Origin: Flavobacteriales bacterium
Lineage (GTDB): Bacteria > Bacteroidota > Bacteroidia > Flavobacteriales_C > GCA-002722245
Length of the DNA stretch: 61,231 bases
Assembly (NCBI GenBank): GCA_947444925.1
Contig: CANFBW010000014.1
Coordinates: forward strand, 1-61,231
Reading direction: 5' to 3'
The translations under genes and the position numbers were made by a program. The notes under the pieces were generated by a model, which did not search any database, was not told where the DNA came from, and worked only from the letters and a program-made list of their open reading frames with translations. Positions 54,108-61,231 of this stretch are shown here, piece by piece; position 1 is the first letter of the stretch; every line of letters starts with the position of its first letter.

Positions 54108-54527
54108 ATGAAGATACGCACTAGACCCATTGAAATTCTTTTGGTTGAAGACAACCTTGTCACACAAATGTTGGTAGCACACACCTTACAAAACTGGGAC
54201 GAAACGCTGCAAATCGATCTTGCTGAAAACGGTATTAAAGCAATTGAAAAAATGAAAATAAAAAATTACGACCTCATACTGATGGATCTTGAAATGCCTA
54301 TACTGAATGGCCATGCTGCCACAACCATCGTAAGAACGACATTTCCTGAACCACAAAAAAACACTCCTATTATTGCAATGACGGCAAATGCATCTCCTGA
54401 TGAATATGCGCGATGTTTCGACAATGGGATGAATGATTATCTTGCTAAGCCTTTTGAAGGACAATTACTTTTCGAGGCTATAACAAAAATAATTGCATCT
54501 CGAGACGAGACGCACGATCGCATATGA
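54108..54527 (+). CDS. Single-domain response regulator
   Basis: 139 residues, one CheY-like receiver: acidic pair in LLVEDN (Glu14, Asp15), phospho-acceptor Asp60 in ILMDLEMP, Thr in AMTANA and Lys in YLAKPF. No output domain, so it relays phosphate or binds a partner directly. It ends the three-gene phosphorelay unit (41 bp after the receiver-kinase). Its stop abuts the convergent waaA stop with no terminator between. Confidence 0.92.
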   Translation: MKIRTRPIEILLVEDNLVTQMLVAHTLQNWDETLQIDLAENGIKAIEKMKIKNYDLILMDLEMPILNGHAATTIVRTTFPEPQKNTPIIAMTANASPDEYARCFDNGMNDYLAKPFEGQLLFEAITKIIASRDETHDRI

Positions 54528-55751
54528 TTAAAAAATTTGTTCCCAAATTTTATCACTTGCCCCAGATTGGGCCTTCAAATAATTCAGTTGCTTAGCTTCA
54601 ATTTTCAACAAAAGTTCATCAGAAGACAATAGCATTTGTAATGCTTTTATAAAGTCGCTTTCGTTATAAATACAGTACCCAGTATTTAAATCGAGCATAG
54701 CTTGCGCCTCATGGAATTTATAGTGCTTTGGCCCAAAAACTACTGGCAATCCAAAACTCGCAGGTTCCAATATATTGTGAATTCCAGCCCCAAATCCACC
54801 ACCCACAATTGCAATATCAGCATATTGGTATAATGAAGACAATACTCCAATGCAATTAACAATAAGCACTCTTGGACAAGAAATACTTTGTTCAAGATCT
54901 GTCCACAAAACAGCATCTTTAAATTTCTTTTGCAAAGCGGAAATCGCAGCAGTTCCCACTTCATGAGGCGCAATAATCCATATCATTTCTGTAGAAAAAA
55001 CATCTTTCGCCTTCGCTAAAAAATCATGTTCCTTTTGCCAAGTACTTCCTGCGATGATCACTCTTTTACCTTTCAGCAAAACCTCTAAATAAGGAAAAGC
55101 CTTTGGCTGCTGAGCCAATGCAAGTACACGATCAATGCGCGTATCACCGGTAACCGTAACTTGCTCAATGCCAAAATCTTTCAGAATTTGCCTAGAAGCA
55201 ACATCTTGAACAAAAAAGTGAGTAAAACTTTGCCGCAAAATTGTCAAAAACCAAGTGCCGGAATTTTGAAAAAAAACATGCTCTTTTCTGAATTTTCCAG
55301 ATATTAAATATGTCGCAATTTTTTGCTCCGAAAGTACAGAAAGCATATTAAACCAAAACTCATATTTAATGATAAATACTCTTGTTGGCTGCACCTTGTC
55401 AATAAATGCCTTCATCTTAGATTTCTGATCCAAGGGAAGGTAGGTCACCCAATCCGCCAAAGCGTAATCTTTGCGCATCTCATAGCCAGATGGGGAATAA
55501 AAAGTTAGTAATATTTTTTCATTGGGTTTGCGCTGCCTTATCATCTCCATCAAAGGTCTCCCTTGCTCAAATTCACCTAATGAAGCACAATGAAACCAAT
55601 TGATAAATTCCAAGCGAGAACTATTATCAGGCAAACGCGCTATCAAATACTCTCGACCTCCAAGCCACAACCTAGCTTTAGCATTAAAAATAGACGCAAA
55701 TCGGATGAAGGCGCCGTATAAAAATATTGCTGCGTTATAAATAATTTGCAT
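54528..55751 (-). CDS. waaA: Kdo (3-deoxy-D-manno-octulosonate) transferase
   Basis: 407 residues from the ATG at 55751, which overlaps the stop of the preceding gene by one base; longer frames have no support. An N-terminal membrane anchor (MQIIYNAAIFLYGAFIR) is followed by a GT-B fold: WFHCASLGEFEQGRPL (about 50-65), the typical GE-G motif with catalytic Glu, and the C-terminal GGGFGAGIHNILEPASFGLPVVFGP (split about 315-340), the CMP-Kdo site. It adds Kdo to lipid A precursor at the inner membrane, so this cell makes LPS. Co-transcribed with an outer-membrane protein gene. Confidence 0.94.
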   Translation of the reverse strand: MQIIYNAAIFLYGAFIRFASIFNAKARLWLGGREYLIARLPDNSSRLEFINWFHCASLGEFEQGRPLMEMIRQRKPNEKILLTFYSPSGYEMRKDYALADWVTYLPLDQKSKMKAFIDKVQPTRVFIIKYEFWFNMLSVLSEQKIATYLISGKFRKEHVFFQNSGTWFLTILRQSFTHFFVQDVASRQILKDFGIEQVTVTGDTRIDRVLALAQQPKAFPYLEVLLKGKRVIIAGSTWQKEHDFLAKAKDVFSTEMIWIIAPHEVGTAAISALQKKFKDAVLWTDLEQSISCPRVLIVNCIGVLSSLYQYADIAIVGGGFGAGIHNILEPASFGLPVVFGPKHYKFHEAQAMLDLNTGYCIYNESDFIKALQMLLSSDELLLKIEAKQLNYLKAQSGASDKIWEQIF

Positions 55752-56482
55752 CAGTCCGTATAAAATTCTTCTTCCTTGGAAGTTACAAAGGCGGGAATAA
55801 TCCACGCCAATTGCAATCCAAAAATAAGATTAAAATGTTGGGCATCATCAGAGGTGTGATTAAAATAATTGTATTTTCTCAAATTACTTAGAAAAGCTTG
55901 TTGAACAAAAATATCGACAGAATAGTTAATGCGCTTTTGGGCACCTAAATGCCTCCAGCGCATAGCTTGCTGGAAAGCCGGTCCCATCGAAAACTGATCA
56001 TAGCCCTTGTCCATACCATTGACCAAAAAGGGCAAAGTTGCACCCAAAGAACGGAACGACAATACGTCTTGATATAAACCCATCCCGAACAGAAACTGTA
56101 AATCAGTAGATGCAGCTACAGACCAATTCTTGCCAACATTAAAATAAAAACTATTGCCTCTATAAAGAACCGAAACATCAGTCAATGAACCATCTATAGC
56201 AATCAATAAGCCTTGTGCTGTGCGTAACGCTGAAAATAAATCGGGACCTGAATAGTTGGCAAATAGGAAACGGTATTGAAGTTCAAAAACGATGTTTCTT
56301 TTGGTCTCATAAGTATAAGCCAAGCCCACAGCGCTAGCAAAGTCAGATTTATCGGTGAAGTTGGCATTGCCTGAAAAGCCACTGTACGAGAGGGCAAAAA
56401 AATGCCTATTCACTAGTGTTTGCGCCACAATAGAACCAAAAGAATTTACTAAAAACAAAAGGCTGAAAACAGAAATTTTCAT
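55751..56482 (-). CDS. Predicted outer-membrane barrel protein
   Basis: 243 residues, signal peptide ending SIVAQ, then alternating strands with aromatic girdle residues (FFALSYSGFSG, NIVFELQYRFLFANY, RINYSVDIFVQQAFL, NLIFGLQLAWIIP) as in an 8-10 strand barrel. No characterised family recognised. It shares its stop with the waaA start, so it is likely tied to LPS or outer-membrane biogenesis; that link rests on position. Confidence 0.75.
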   Translation of the reverse strand: MKISVFSLLFLVNSFGSIVAQTLVNRHFFALSYSGFSGNANFTDKSDFASAVGLAYTYETKRNIVFELQYRFLFANYSGPDLFSALRTAQGLLIAIDGSLTDVSVLYRGNSFYFNVGKNWSVAASTDLQFLFGMGLYQDVLSFRSLGATLPFLVNGMDKGYDQFSMGPAFQQAMRWRHLGAQKRINYSVDIFVQQAFLSNLRKYNYFNHTSDDAQHFNLIFGLQLAWIIPAFVTSKEEEFYTD

Positions 56483-56541
56483 GTCATAAAAAAGTAGGTA
56501 AAGTTAGGGGGAATTTATTATCTTCGCATCAAATATTTAAT

Positions 56542-57678
56542 ATGTCGGAAATTGCTGCAGAAACTATACGAATGGTCGATCTGGCAACTCAATACAAAAG
56601 GTTGCAATCCCCTATCGACAAAGCCATTCAAAAGGTCATTGATGAAACATCATTCATCAGCGGCCCTATCGTCAAAGAATTCTCCGCTCATCTTGCAGCA
56701 CACATTGACGCCAAAATGGTGATACCATGCGCAAATGGCACCGATGCGTTACAAATTGCATTGATGGCCTTGGATTTAAAGGCGGGAGATGAAATCATCA
56801 CCTCTGCTTTCACATTCATCGCGACAGCTGAAGTGATTGTTTTGCTTGGTTTAAAACCTATTTTTGTTGACGTGAATGCCGATGATTTCAACATCAACAT
56901 CGCTGCAATCGAAAAGGCCATTACGCCAAAAACAAAAGTGATTTTACCTGTTCACCTTTTTGGACAATGTTCAGATATGGAAGCCATTTTGGCCTTGGCC
57001 AAAAAACACAATCTTTACGTGATTGAAGACTGTGCGCAGGCTATCGGCGCTAATTTTACATTCAGCGATGGCAAATCTAAATCAGCTGGAACCATGGGAA
57101 ATATTGGCACGACAAGTTTTTTTCCATCAAAAAATTTAGGTTGTTTTGGCGACGGCGGCGCATTGATGACGAACGACGAAGCATTGGGTAAAAAAGCGGC
57201 ACAAATAGCCAACCACGGCTCAAAGGTACGCTACTACCACGACGTTGTAGGAATCAACTCGCGCCTTGATTCCATTCAGGCAGCAGTTTTGAATGAAAAA
57301 CTGAAGCACCTCAATGACTTTAGCACGCGACGCAATAAAGCTGCAGCGTACTACGACGAAGCACTAAAAAGCATTGCCGAGTTGAAAACGCCACAGCGAT
57401 TCAAAAAATCAACCCACGTATTCCACCAATACACTTTGCAAGTAAGCAATGGAAAAAGAGATGCATTAAAGAATTTTCTTGACAGCAAAGGCATCCCAGC
57501 TATGGTTTACTATCCACTCCCTTTGCACAAACAAGCAGTGTTTAGCGAAATGAAAGACATCAGCCTGCCCATTACTGAACAACTCGCTGAAGATGTGCTA
57601 TCGTTACCAATGCACACCGAGCTTTCAGAAAATCAATTGAGCTACATTTGCACCACGATAAAGGAATTTTTTAATTAA
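56542..57678 (+). CDS. DegT/DnrJ/EryC1-type sugar aminotransferase
   Basis: 378 residues, PLP-dependent. The internal-aldimine Lys197 lies in TSFFPSKNLGCFGDGGAL, IEDCAQAIGA (161-170) holds the PLP-contacting Asp, and the N-terminal MVDLATQYKRL and NGTDALQIAL match WbpE/WlbC relatives. It probably transfers an amino group to C3 of a 3-keto UDP-GlcNAc-uronic acid, made by the oxidoreductase at 60562. It opens an operon of five genes with gaps of 10 bp or less. A candidate -7 box, TATCTTCG, lies at 56519-56526. Confidence 0.92.
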   Translation: MSEIAAETIRMVDLATQYKRLQSPIDKAIQKVIDETSFISGPIVKEFSAHLAAHIDAKMVIPCANGTDALQIALMALDLKAGDEIITSAFTFIATAEVIVLLGLKPIFVDVNADDFNINIAAIEKAITPKTKVILPVHLFGQCSDMEAILALAKKHNLYVIEDCAQAIGANFTFSDGKSKSAGTMGNIGTTSFFPSKNLGCFGDGGALMTNDEALGKKAAQIANHGSKVRYYHDVVGINSRLDSIQAAVLNEKLKHLNDFSTRRNKAAAYYDEALKSIAELKTPQRFKKSTHVFHQYTLQVSNGKRDALKNFLDSKGIPAMVYYPLPLHKQAVFSEMKDISLPITEQLAEDVLSLPMHTELSENQLSYICTTIKEFFN

Positions 57679-57684
57679 TTCACT

Positions 57685-59016
57685 ATGAATATTGCAGTTA
57701 TAGGAACCGGTTATGTTGGACTCGTTACAGGCACTTGCTTTGCTGAAAGCGGAAACAACGTAATTTGTGTTGACAACAACGAAGAAAAGGTCGCCAAATT
57801 AAGACAGGGTATTATCCCTATATACGAGCCAGAGCTCGATTCATTGGTTGAAAGAAATAGCAAACAAAACCGTTTGACCTTTACGACAGATCTTGAGGAC
57901 GCAGTGCAAAAATCATCCATTATTTTGCTAGCGCTGCCAACTCCTCCAGGAGAAGATGGATCAGCTGATTTATCTTACATCGTTAATGTTGCCGAGCGCC
58001 TTGGAAAAATCATCACCGACTACAAAGTGATAGTCAACAAAAGCACTGTTCCTGTTGGCACAGCAGAGAAAGTAAAAGCGGTAATCACTCAAAATACTAC
58101 TGTGGATTTCGATGTTGTATCAAATCCCGAATTTTTGCGAGAAGGCTTTGCTGTCAATGACTTCATGAAACCAGATAGAGTGGTCATCGGTGTCGGCAGT
58201 GAACGCGCAAAAAAGGTGATGGAAGAATTATACAAGCCATTTGTGCGTCAAGGAAACCCAATTTATTTCATGGATGAGCGCTCTGCCGAACTCACTAAAT
58301 ACGCGGCAAATGCTTTTTTAGCGGTAAAAATCTCGTTCATGAATGAGATCTCCAACCTGTGTGAATTAATGGGTGCTGATGTGGATCAAATCAGAATTGG
58401 CATTGGGTCCGACAGCCGCATTGGCAAACGCTTTTTATTTCCAGGAATCGGCTATGGTGGAAGTTGTTTTCCAAAAGACGTGAAAGCTTTAATAAAATCG
58501 TCACACAACGTTGGCTACGATTTCAAAATACTCAATGCTGTTGAGGAGGTAAATACCATTCAAAAAACCATCATCGTTCCAAAAATAATACATTATTTCA
58601 ATGGCGACGTTGCAGGAAAAACTTTCGCGCTATGGGGCTTGGCTTTCAAACCCAATACCGACGATATCCGCGAAGCACCAGCGATGTACGTTATAGAGGA
58701 TTTGCTCAAACTAGGCGCAAAAGTAAAAGCGTTTGACCCAGAAGGAATGACCAATATGAAAGGAGTTTTTGGCGATCGCATCACATTTTGCGAGAACCAG
58801 TACGAGGCCATTGAAGGCGCCGACGCTTTAGTCATCGCTACAGAATGGTCGGTTTTTAGAGCCCCTGATTTCGACAAAATGAAAACAACATTGAAAAATC
58901 CAGTGATTTTTGATGGACGAAATTTATTTGATTTAGAAAGTATACAAGCCCGAGGTTTTGACTATATCAGCATCGGCAGAAAAGAAATGCTGCAACACAA
59001 TCTTATTTCAAAATAG
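57685..59016 (+). CDS. ugd: UDP-glucose/UDP-GlcNAc 6-dehydrogenase family
   Basis: 443 residues. Rossmann start [18 protein letters not shown] (6-23), the middle NPEFLREG and catalytic Cys261 in [10 protein letters not shown] are all intact. It oxidises C6 of a UDP-sugar twice to the uronic acid. The neighbouring UDP-xylose synthase-like gene needs UDP-glucuronate, so UDP-glucose is the more likely substrate; the other three genes need a UDP-GlcNAc-uronate, for which a WbpA-type enzyme would be required, either here or elsewhere. Confidence 0.93.
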   Translation: MNIAVIGTGYVGLVTGTCFAESGNNVICVDNNEEKVAKLRQGIIPIYEPELDSLVERNSKQNRLTFTTDLEDAVQKSSIILLALPTPPGEDGSADLSYIVNVAERLGKIITDYKVIVNKSTVPVGTAEKVKAVITQNTTVDFDVVSNPEFLREGFAVNDFMKPDRVVIGVGSERAKKVMEELYKPFVRQGNPIYFMDERSAELTKYAANAFLAVKISFMNEISNLCELMGADVDQIRIGIGSDSRIGKRFLFPGIGYGGSCFPKDVKALIKSSHNVGYDFKILNAVEEVNTIQKTIIVPKIIHYFNGDVAGKTFALWGLAFKPNTDDIREAPAMYVIEDLLKLGAKVKAFDPEGMTNMKGVFGDRITFCENQYEAIEGADALVIATEWSVFRAPDFDKMKTTLKNPVIFDGRNLFDLESIQARGFDYISIGRKEMLQHNLISK

Positions 59017-59017
59017 G

Positions 59018-59992
59018 ATGAAAAAAAGGATATTGGTAACAGGCGGCGCAGGCTTTTTAGGATCTCACCTCTGTGAGCGCTTCCTGAAAGAAGGCTATCA
59101 TGTGATCGCTATGGACAACCTGATCACAGGCAATTTGCGCAATATTGAGGACTTCTTTCGCGATGCCAATTTCGAGTTTTACCACCATGACGTCAGCACT
59201 TTCGTTCATGTGCCGGGACAGCTCGACTATATTTTACACTTCGCTTCACCAGCAAGTCCAATAGACTATCTAAAAATTCCCATTCAAACTCTAAAAGTTG
59301 GTTCTTTGGGTACTCATAATTTATTGGGATTGGCCAAGGCAAAAAACGCTAGAATGCTTATCGCTTCAACCTCTGAGGTTTATGGAGACCCTACTGTTCA
59401 TCCACAAACTGAAGACTATTGGGGAAATGTAAATCCCATTGGTCCGCGCGGTGTTTACGATGAGGCCAAAAGATTTCAGGAAGCAATGACCATGGCTTAC
59501 CACAGTTACCACGGATTGCAAACAAGAATCGTAAGAATATTCAATACCTACGGACCTAAAATGCGTTTGAACGACGGTCGCGCATTGCCCGCTTTCGTTG
59601 GACAAGCTTTGCGCGGCGAAGACATCACCGTATTTGGCGACGGCTCACAAACCCGATCTTTCTGCTATGTCGACGACATGGTAGAAGGCATTTATCGTTT
59701 GTTACTCAGTAACTACCATTTACCGGTAAACATTGGCAATCCTGACGAAATATCCATTGCTGACTTCGCTGAAGAAATTGTAAAACTGACGGACACAAAA
59801 TCGAAAGTAATCTACACAGATCTGCCAGTTGACGACCCCAAAAAAAGACAACCCGACATTAGCAAGGCAAAGGAAATATTAGACTGGGAACCTAAAACGA
59901 AACGCGCTGAAGGTTTAAAAAAAACCTTAGCTTATTTTAAATCACTACCCACTGAAGAACTATTTAAAAAAGAATTGAGTTTTGGAAACTAA
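59018..59992 (+). CDS. uxs: UDP-glucuronate decarboxylase (UDP-xylose synthase) type SDR
   Basis: 324 residues from the ATG one base after the preceding stop. NAD site [11 protein letters not shown] (8-18), catalytic Tyr147 and Lys151 in GVYDEAKRF, and features of UXS ([52 protein letters not shown]). It should convert UDP-glucuronate from the upstream dehydrogenase to UDP-xylose for LPS or exopolysaccharide. It overlaps the next gene by 11 bases. Confidence 0.93.
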   Translation: MKKRILVTGGAGFLGSHLCERFLKEGYHVIAMDNLITGNLRNIEDFFRDANFEFYHHDVSTFVHVPGQLDYILHFASPASPIDYLKIPIQTLKVGSLGTHNLLGLAKAKNARMLIASTSEVYGDPTVHPQTEDYWGNVNPIGPRGVYDEAKRFQEAMTMAYHSYHGLQTRIVRIFNTYGPKMRLNDGRALPAFVGQALRGEDITVFGDGSQTRSFCYVDDMVEGIYRLLLSNYHLPVNIGNPDEISIADFAEEIVKLTDTKSKVIYTDLPVDDPKKRQPDISKAKEILDWEPKTKRAEGLKKTLAYFKSLPTEELFKKELSFGN

Positions 59993-60569
59993 AGAATTTT
60001 ACGTGCACCCCTCCTCCTACATTGACGAAGGTTGCACCATAGGAAAAGGCACAAAAATATGGCATTTCAGCCACGTGATGCCCGACTCTACCATCGGAGA
60101 AAATTGCAATATTGGTCAAAATGTAATTGTTTCACCAGGTGTAAGTCTGGGTAACAATGTGAAAATACAAAGCAATGTTTCATTGTATACGGGCGTCGTT
60201 TGTGAAGACGATGTCTTTTTAGGTCCGTCAATGGTTTTTACCAATGTAATGAACCCGCGATCAGCTGTAAACAGGAAAAATGAATACCGCAAAACACTTG
60301 TCAAAAAAGGAGCAACAATAGGCGCCAACGCCACCATAGTGTGTGGCATTATGCTGGGTGAATATTGTTTTATCGGTGCTGGAACGGTAGTCATTCGTTC
60401 GGTAAAAGCCTATGCAATGATGGTTGGCAATCCGGCCAAACAAATTGGATGGATGAGTGAACAAGGAGAAAAATTAACTTTCAATGAACAACAAGAAGCC
60501 TTTTGCAAAGCAACGGGTGATAAATATTTGTTAGAAAACGGCAACGTAAAAAAAATTAGCAATGTCTGA
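59982..60569 (+). CDS. wbpD: Hexapeptide acetyltransferase, WbpD type
   Basis: 195 residues, left-handed beta-helix. [25 protein letters not shown] and the run of hexapeptide repeats ([20 protein letters not shown]) are those of UDP-2-acetamido-3-amino-glucuronate N-acetyltransferases (WbpD/WlbB). The conserved NPRSAVNRK loop and a C-terminal GNPAKQIGW are present. It acetylates the C3 amino group placed by the aminotransferase. The start is probably TTG at 59982 inside the uxs gene, since homologues begin a few residues before FYVHPSSY; a GTG at 60003 is the alternative. Confidence 0.9.
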   Translation: METKEFYVHPSSYIDEGCTIGKGTKIWHFSHVMPDSTIGENCNIGQNVIVSPGVSLGNNVKIQSNVSLYTGVVCEDDVFLGPSMVFTNVMNPRSAVNRKNEYRKTLVKKGATIGANATIVCGIMLGEYCFIGAGTVVIRSVKAYAMMVGNPAKQIGWMSEQGEKLTFNEQQEAFCKATGDKYLLENGNVKKISNV

Positions 60570-61231
60570 AAAAGTAAAATTCGCAGTAGTGGGTTGCGGA
60601 CATATTGGAAAGCGCCACATGGAAATGATAGACAGGGATCCGGAAGCTGAGTTGATCGCTTACTGTGACATCCGCGAAAAATCTGAATTGGGCATCGACC
60701 CAAAATTCACACAGCCCTATTTCAATGACATCGATGAAATGTTGAACGCATTTCCCGAAATTAAAGTTGTGAACATCTGCTCTCCCAATGGATTGCATGC
60801 TAAGCAAAGTTTAAAAGCCCTTGCGCACAACAAACACATCGTTTGTGAAAAACCGATGGGATTGACCAAACGAGAGTGCGAAAAAGTTATTGAAAAAGCG
60901 CTTGACGTTTCTAAAAAAGTATTTTGCGTGATGCAAAACCGCTATTCACCTCCTTCTGTTTGGCTGAAAGAGGTAATGGACAAAAAACTACTGGGCGACG
61001 TTTTTATCGTGCAACTCAATTGCTACTGGAACAGAGACGATCGTTACTATAAAAAGAGTTCTTGGAAAGGCTCTAAAGACATGGACGGCGGCACTTTGTT
61101 TACTCAGTTTTCGCATTTCATTGACATCATGTACTGGCTCTTTGGCGACATCACCGACATCCGCGCTCGTTTTGAAGATTTCTGTCATCAAGAAAGCACA
61201 GATTTTGAAGACACAGGCATTGTTAACTTTC
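60562..61231 (+). CDS. Gfo/Idh/MocA oxidoreductase (WbpB-like), cut by window edge
   Basis: 223 residues visible, with no stop before the end of the window. NAD-binding VVGCGHIGKRHMEMI (9-23), the family CEKPMGLT (about 95-102) and the MDGGTLFTQFSHFIDIMYWLFG segment with the catalytic-region His are intact. In WbpB/WlbA this enzyme oxidises C3 of UDP-GlcNAc-uronate before amination. It overlaps the acetyltransferase gene by eight bases. With the aminotransferase and acetyltransferase it completes the three steps to a 2,3-diacetamido uronic acid sugar nucleotide. Confidence 0.92.
   Translation, partial: MSEKVKFAVVGCGHIGKRHMEMIDRDPEAELIAYCDIREKSELGIDPKFTQPYFNDIDEMLNAFPEIKVVNICSPNGLHAKQSLKALAHNKHIVCEKPMGLTKRECEKVIEKALDVSKKVFCVMQNRYSPPSVWLKEVMDKKLLGDVFIVQLNCYWNRDDRYYKKSSWKGSKDMDGGTLFTQFSHFIDIMYWLFGDITDIRARFEDFCHQESTDFEDTGIVNF

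Overview
The window is chromosomal DNA of an AT-rich Bacteroidota bacterium, most like the Chitinophagales/Sphingobacteriales. The evidence is: secreted proteins ending in type IX secretion (T9SS) sorting domains with the YPNP start motif; Bacteroidota-type promoters (TTTG, about 19 bases, TAnnTTTG); a carotenoid operon with a CrtYcd-type cyclase beside a B12-binding MerR regulator; an orphan Cbp1-family lipoprotein; and a dnaE2-dinB pair. No phage, plasmid, IS transposase, rRNA or CRISPR array was seen.

Layout. 1-5001: two tandem paralogous S8 proteases, the first cut by the window edge. 5058-6318: a divergent pair, an orphan PD-(D/E)xK protein and AMP nucleosidase. 6648-12305: a CarH/LitR-like photoreceptor-repressor followed by crtI-crtB-(hypothetical)-idi-crtZ-crtYcd. 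This set should make zeaxanthin from GGPP, and both promoters carry the same inverted repeat. 12363-15061: two outer-membrane proteins. 15289-28508: a GH16 and a GH81 beta-1,3-glucanase, with tRNA-Gly, tRNA-Leu, the dnaE2-dinB mutagenesis pair, a YceI lipoprotein, a DEAD-box helicase and an unannotated 34-residue Lys-rich protein between them. 28642-33426: SprT-like protein, secreted protein, TolC and TetR (no pump genes), DUF1653. 33541-36846: a ribose-salvage set (ribokinase, GRP sugar permease, ADP-ribosylglycohydrolase lipoprotein). 36998-43202: helical hypothetical protein, class I aldolase, pirin and two unlike L,D-transpeptidases. 43459-54527: a regulatory block with sigma-54, an NtrC-type activator, a PAS kinase, a Cbp1-like lipoprotein, a membrane protein, a kinase-like protein with no ATPase domain, a receiver-kinase and a lone receiver. 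54528-61231: Kdo transferase and an outer-membrane protein, then an operon for acetylated amino-uronic acids and UDP-xylose that runs off the right edge.

The most unusual observations are: (1) a 209-bp element of three nested inverted repeats, present at equal length in two convergent gene gaps, with layers flipped relative to each other and a decayed third copy; (2) a phosphorelay operon whose first protein keeps the phospho-acceptor histidine but lacks the catalytic ATPase domain and has two degenerate receivers; (3) matching inverted repeats in the promoters of the B12/light regulator and crtI, which predict light-controlled carotenoid synthesis; (4) a perfect 50-bp palindrome behind tolC. 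All family assignments come from reading motifs by eye; no database search was run.
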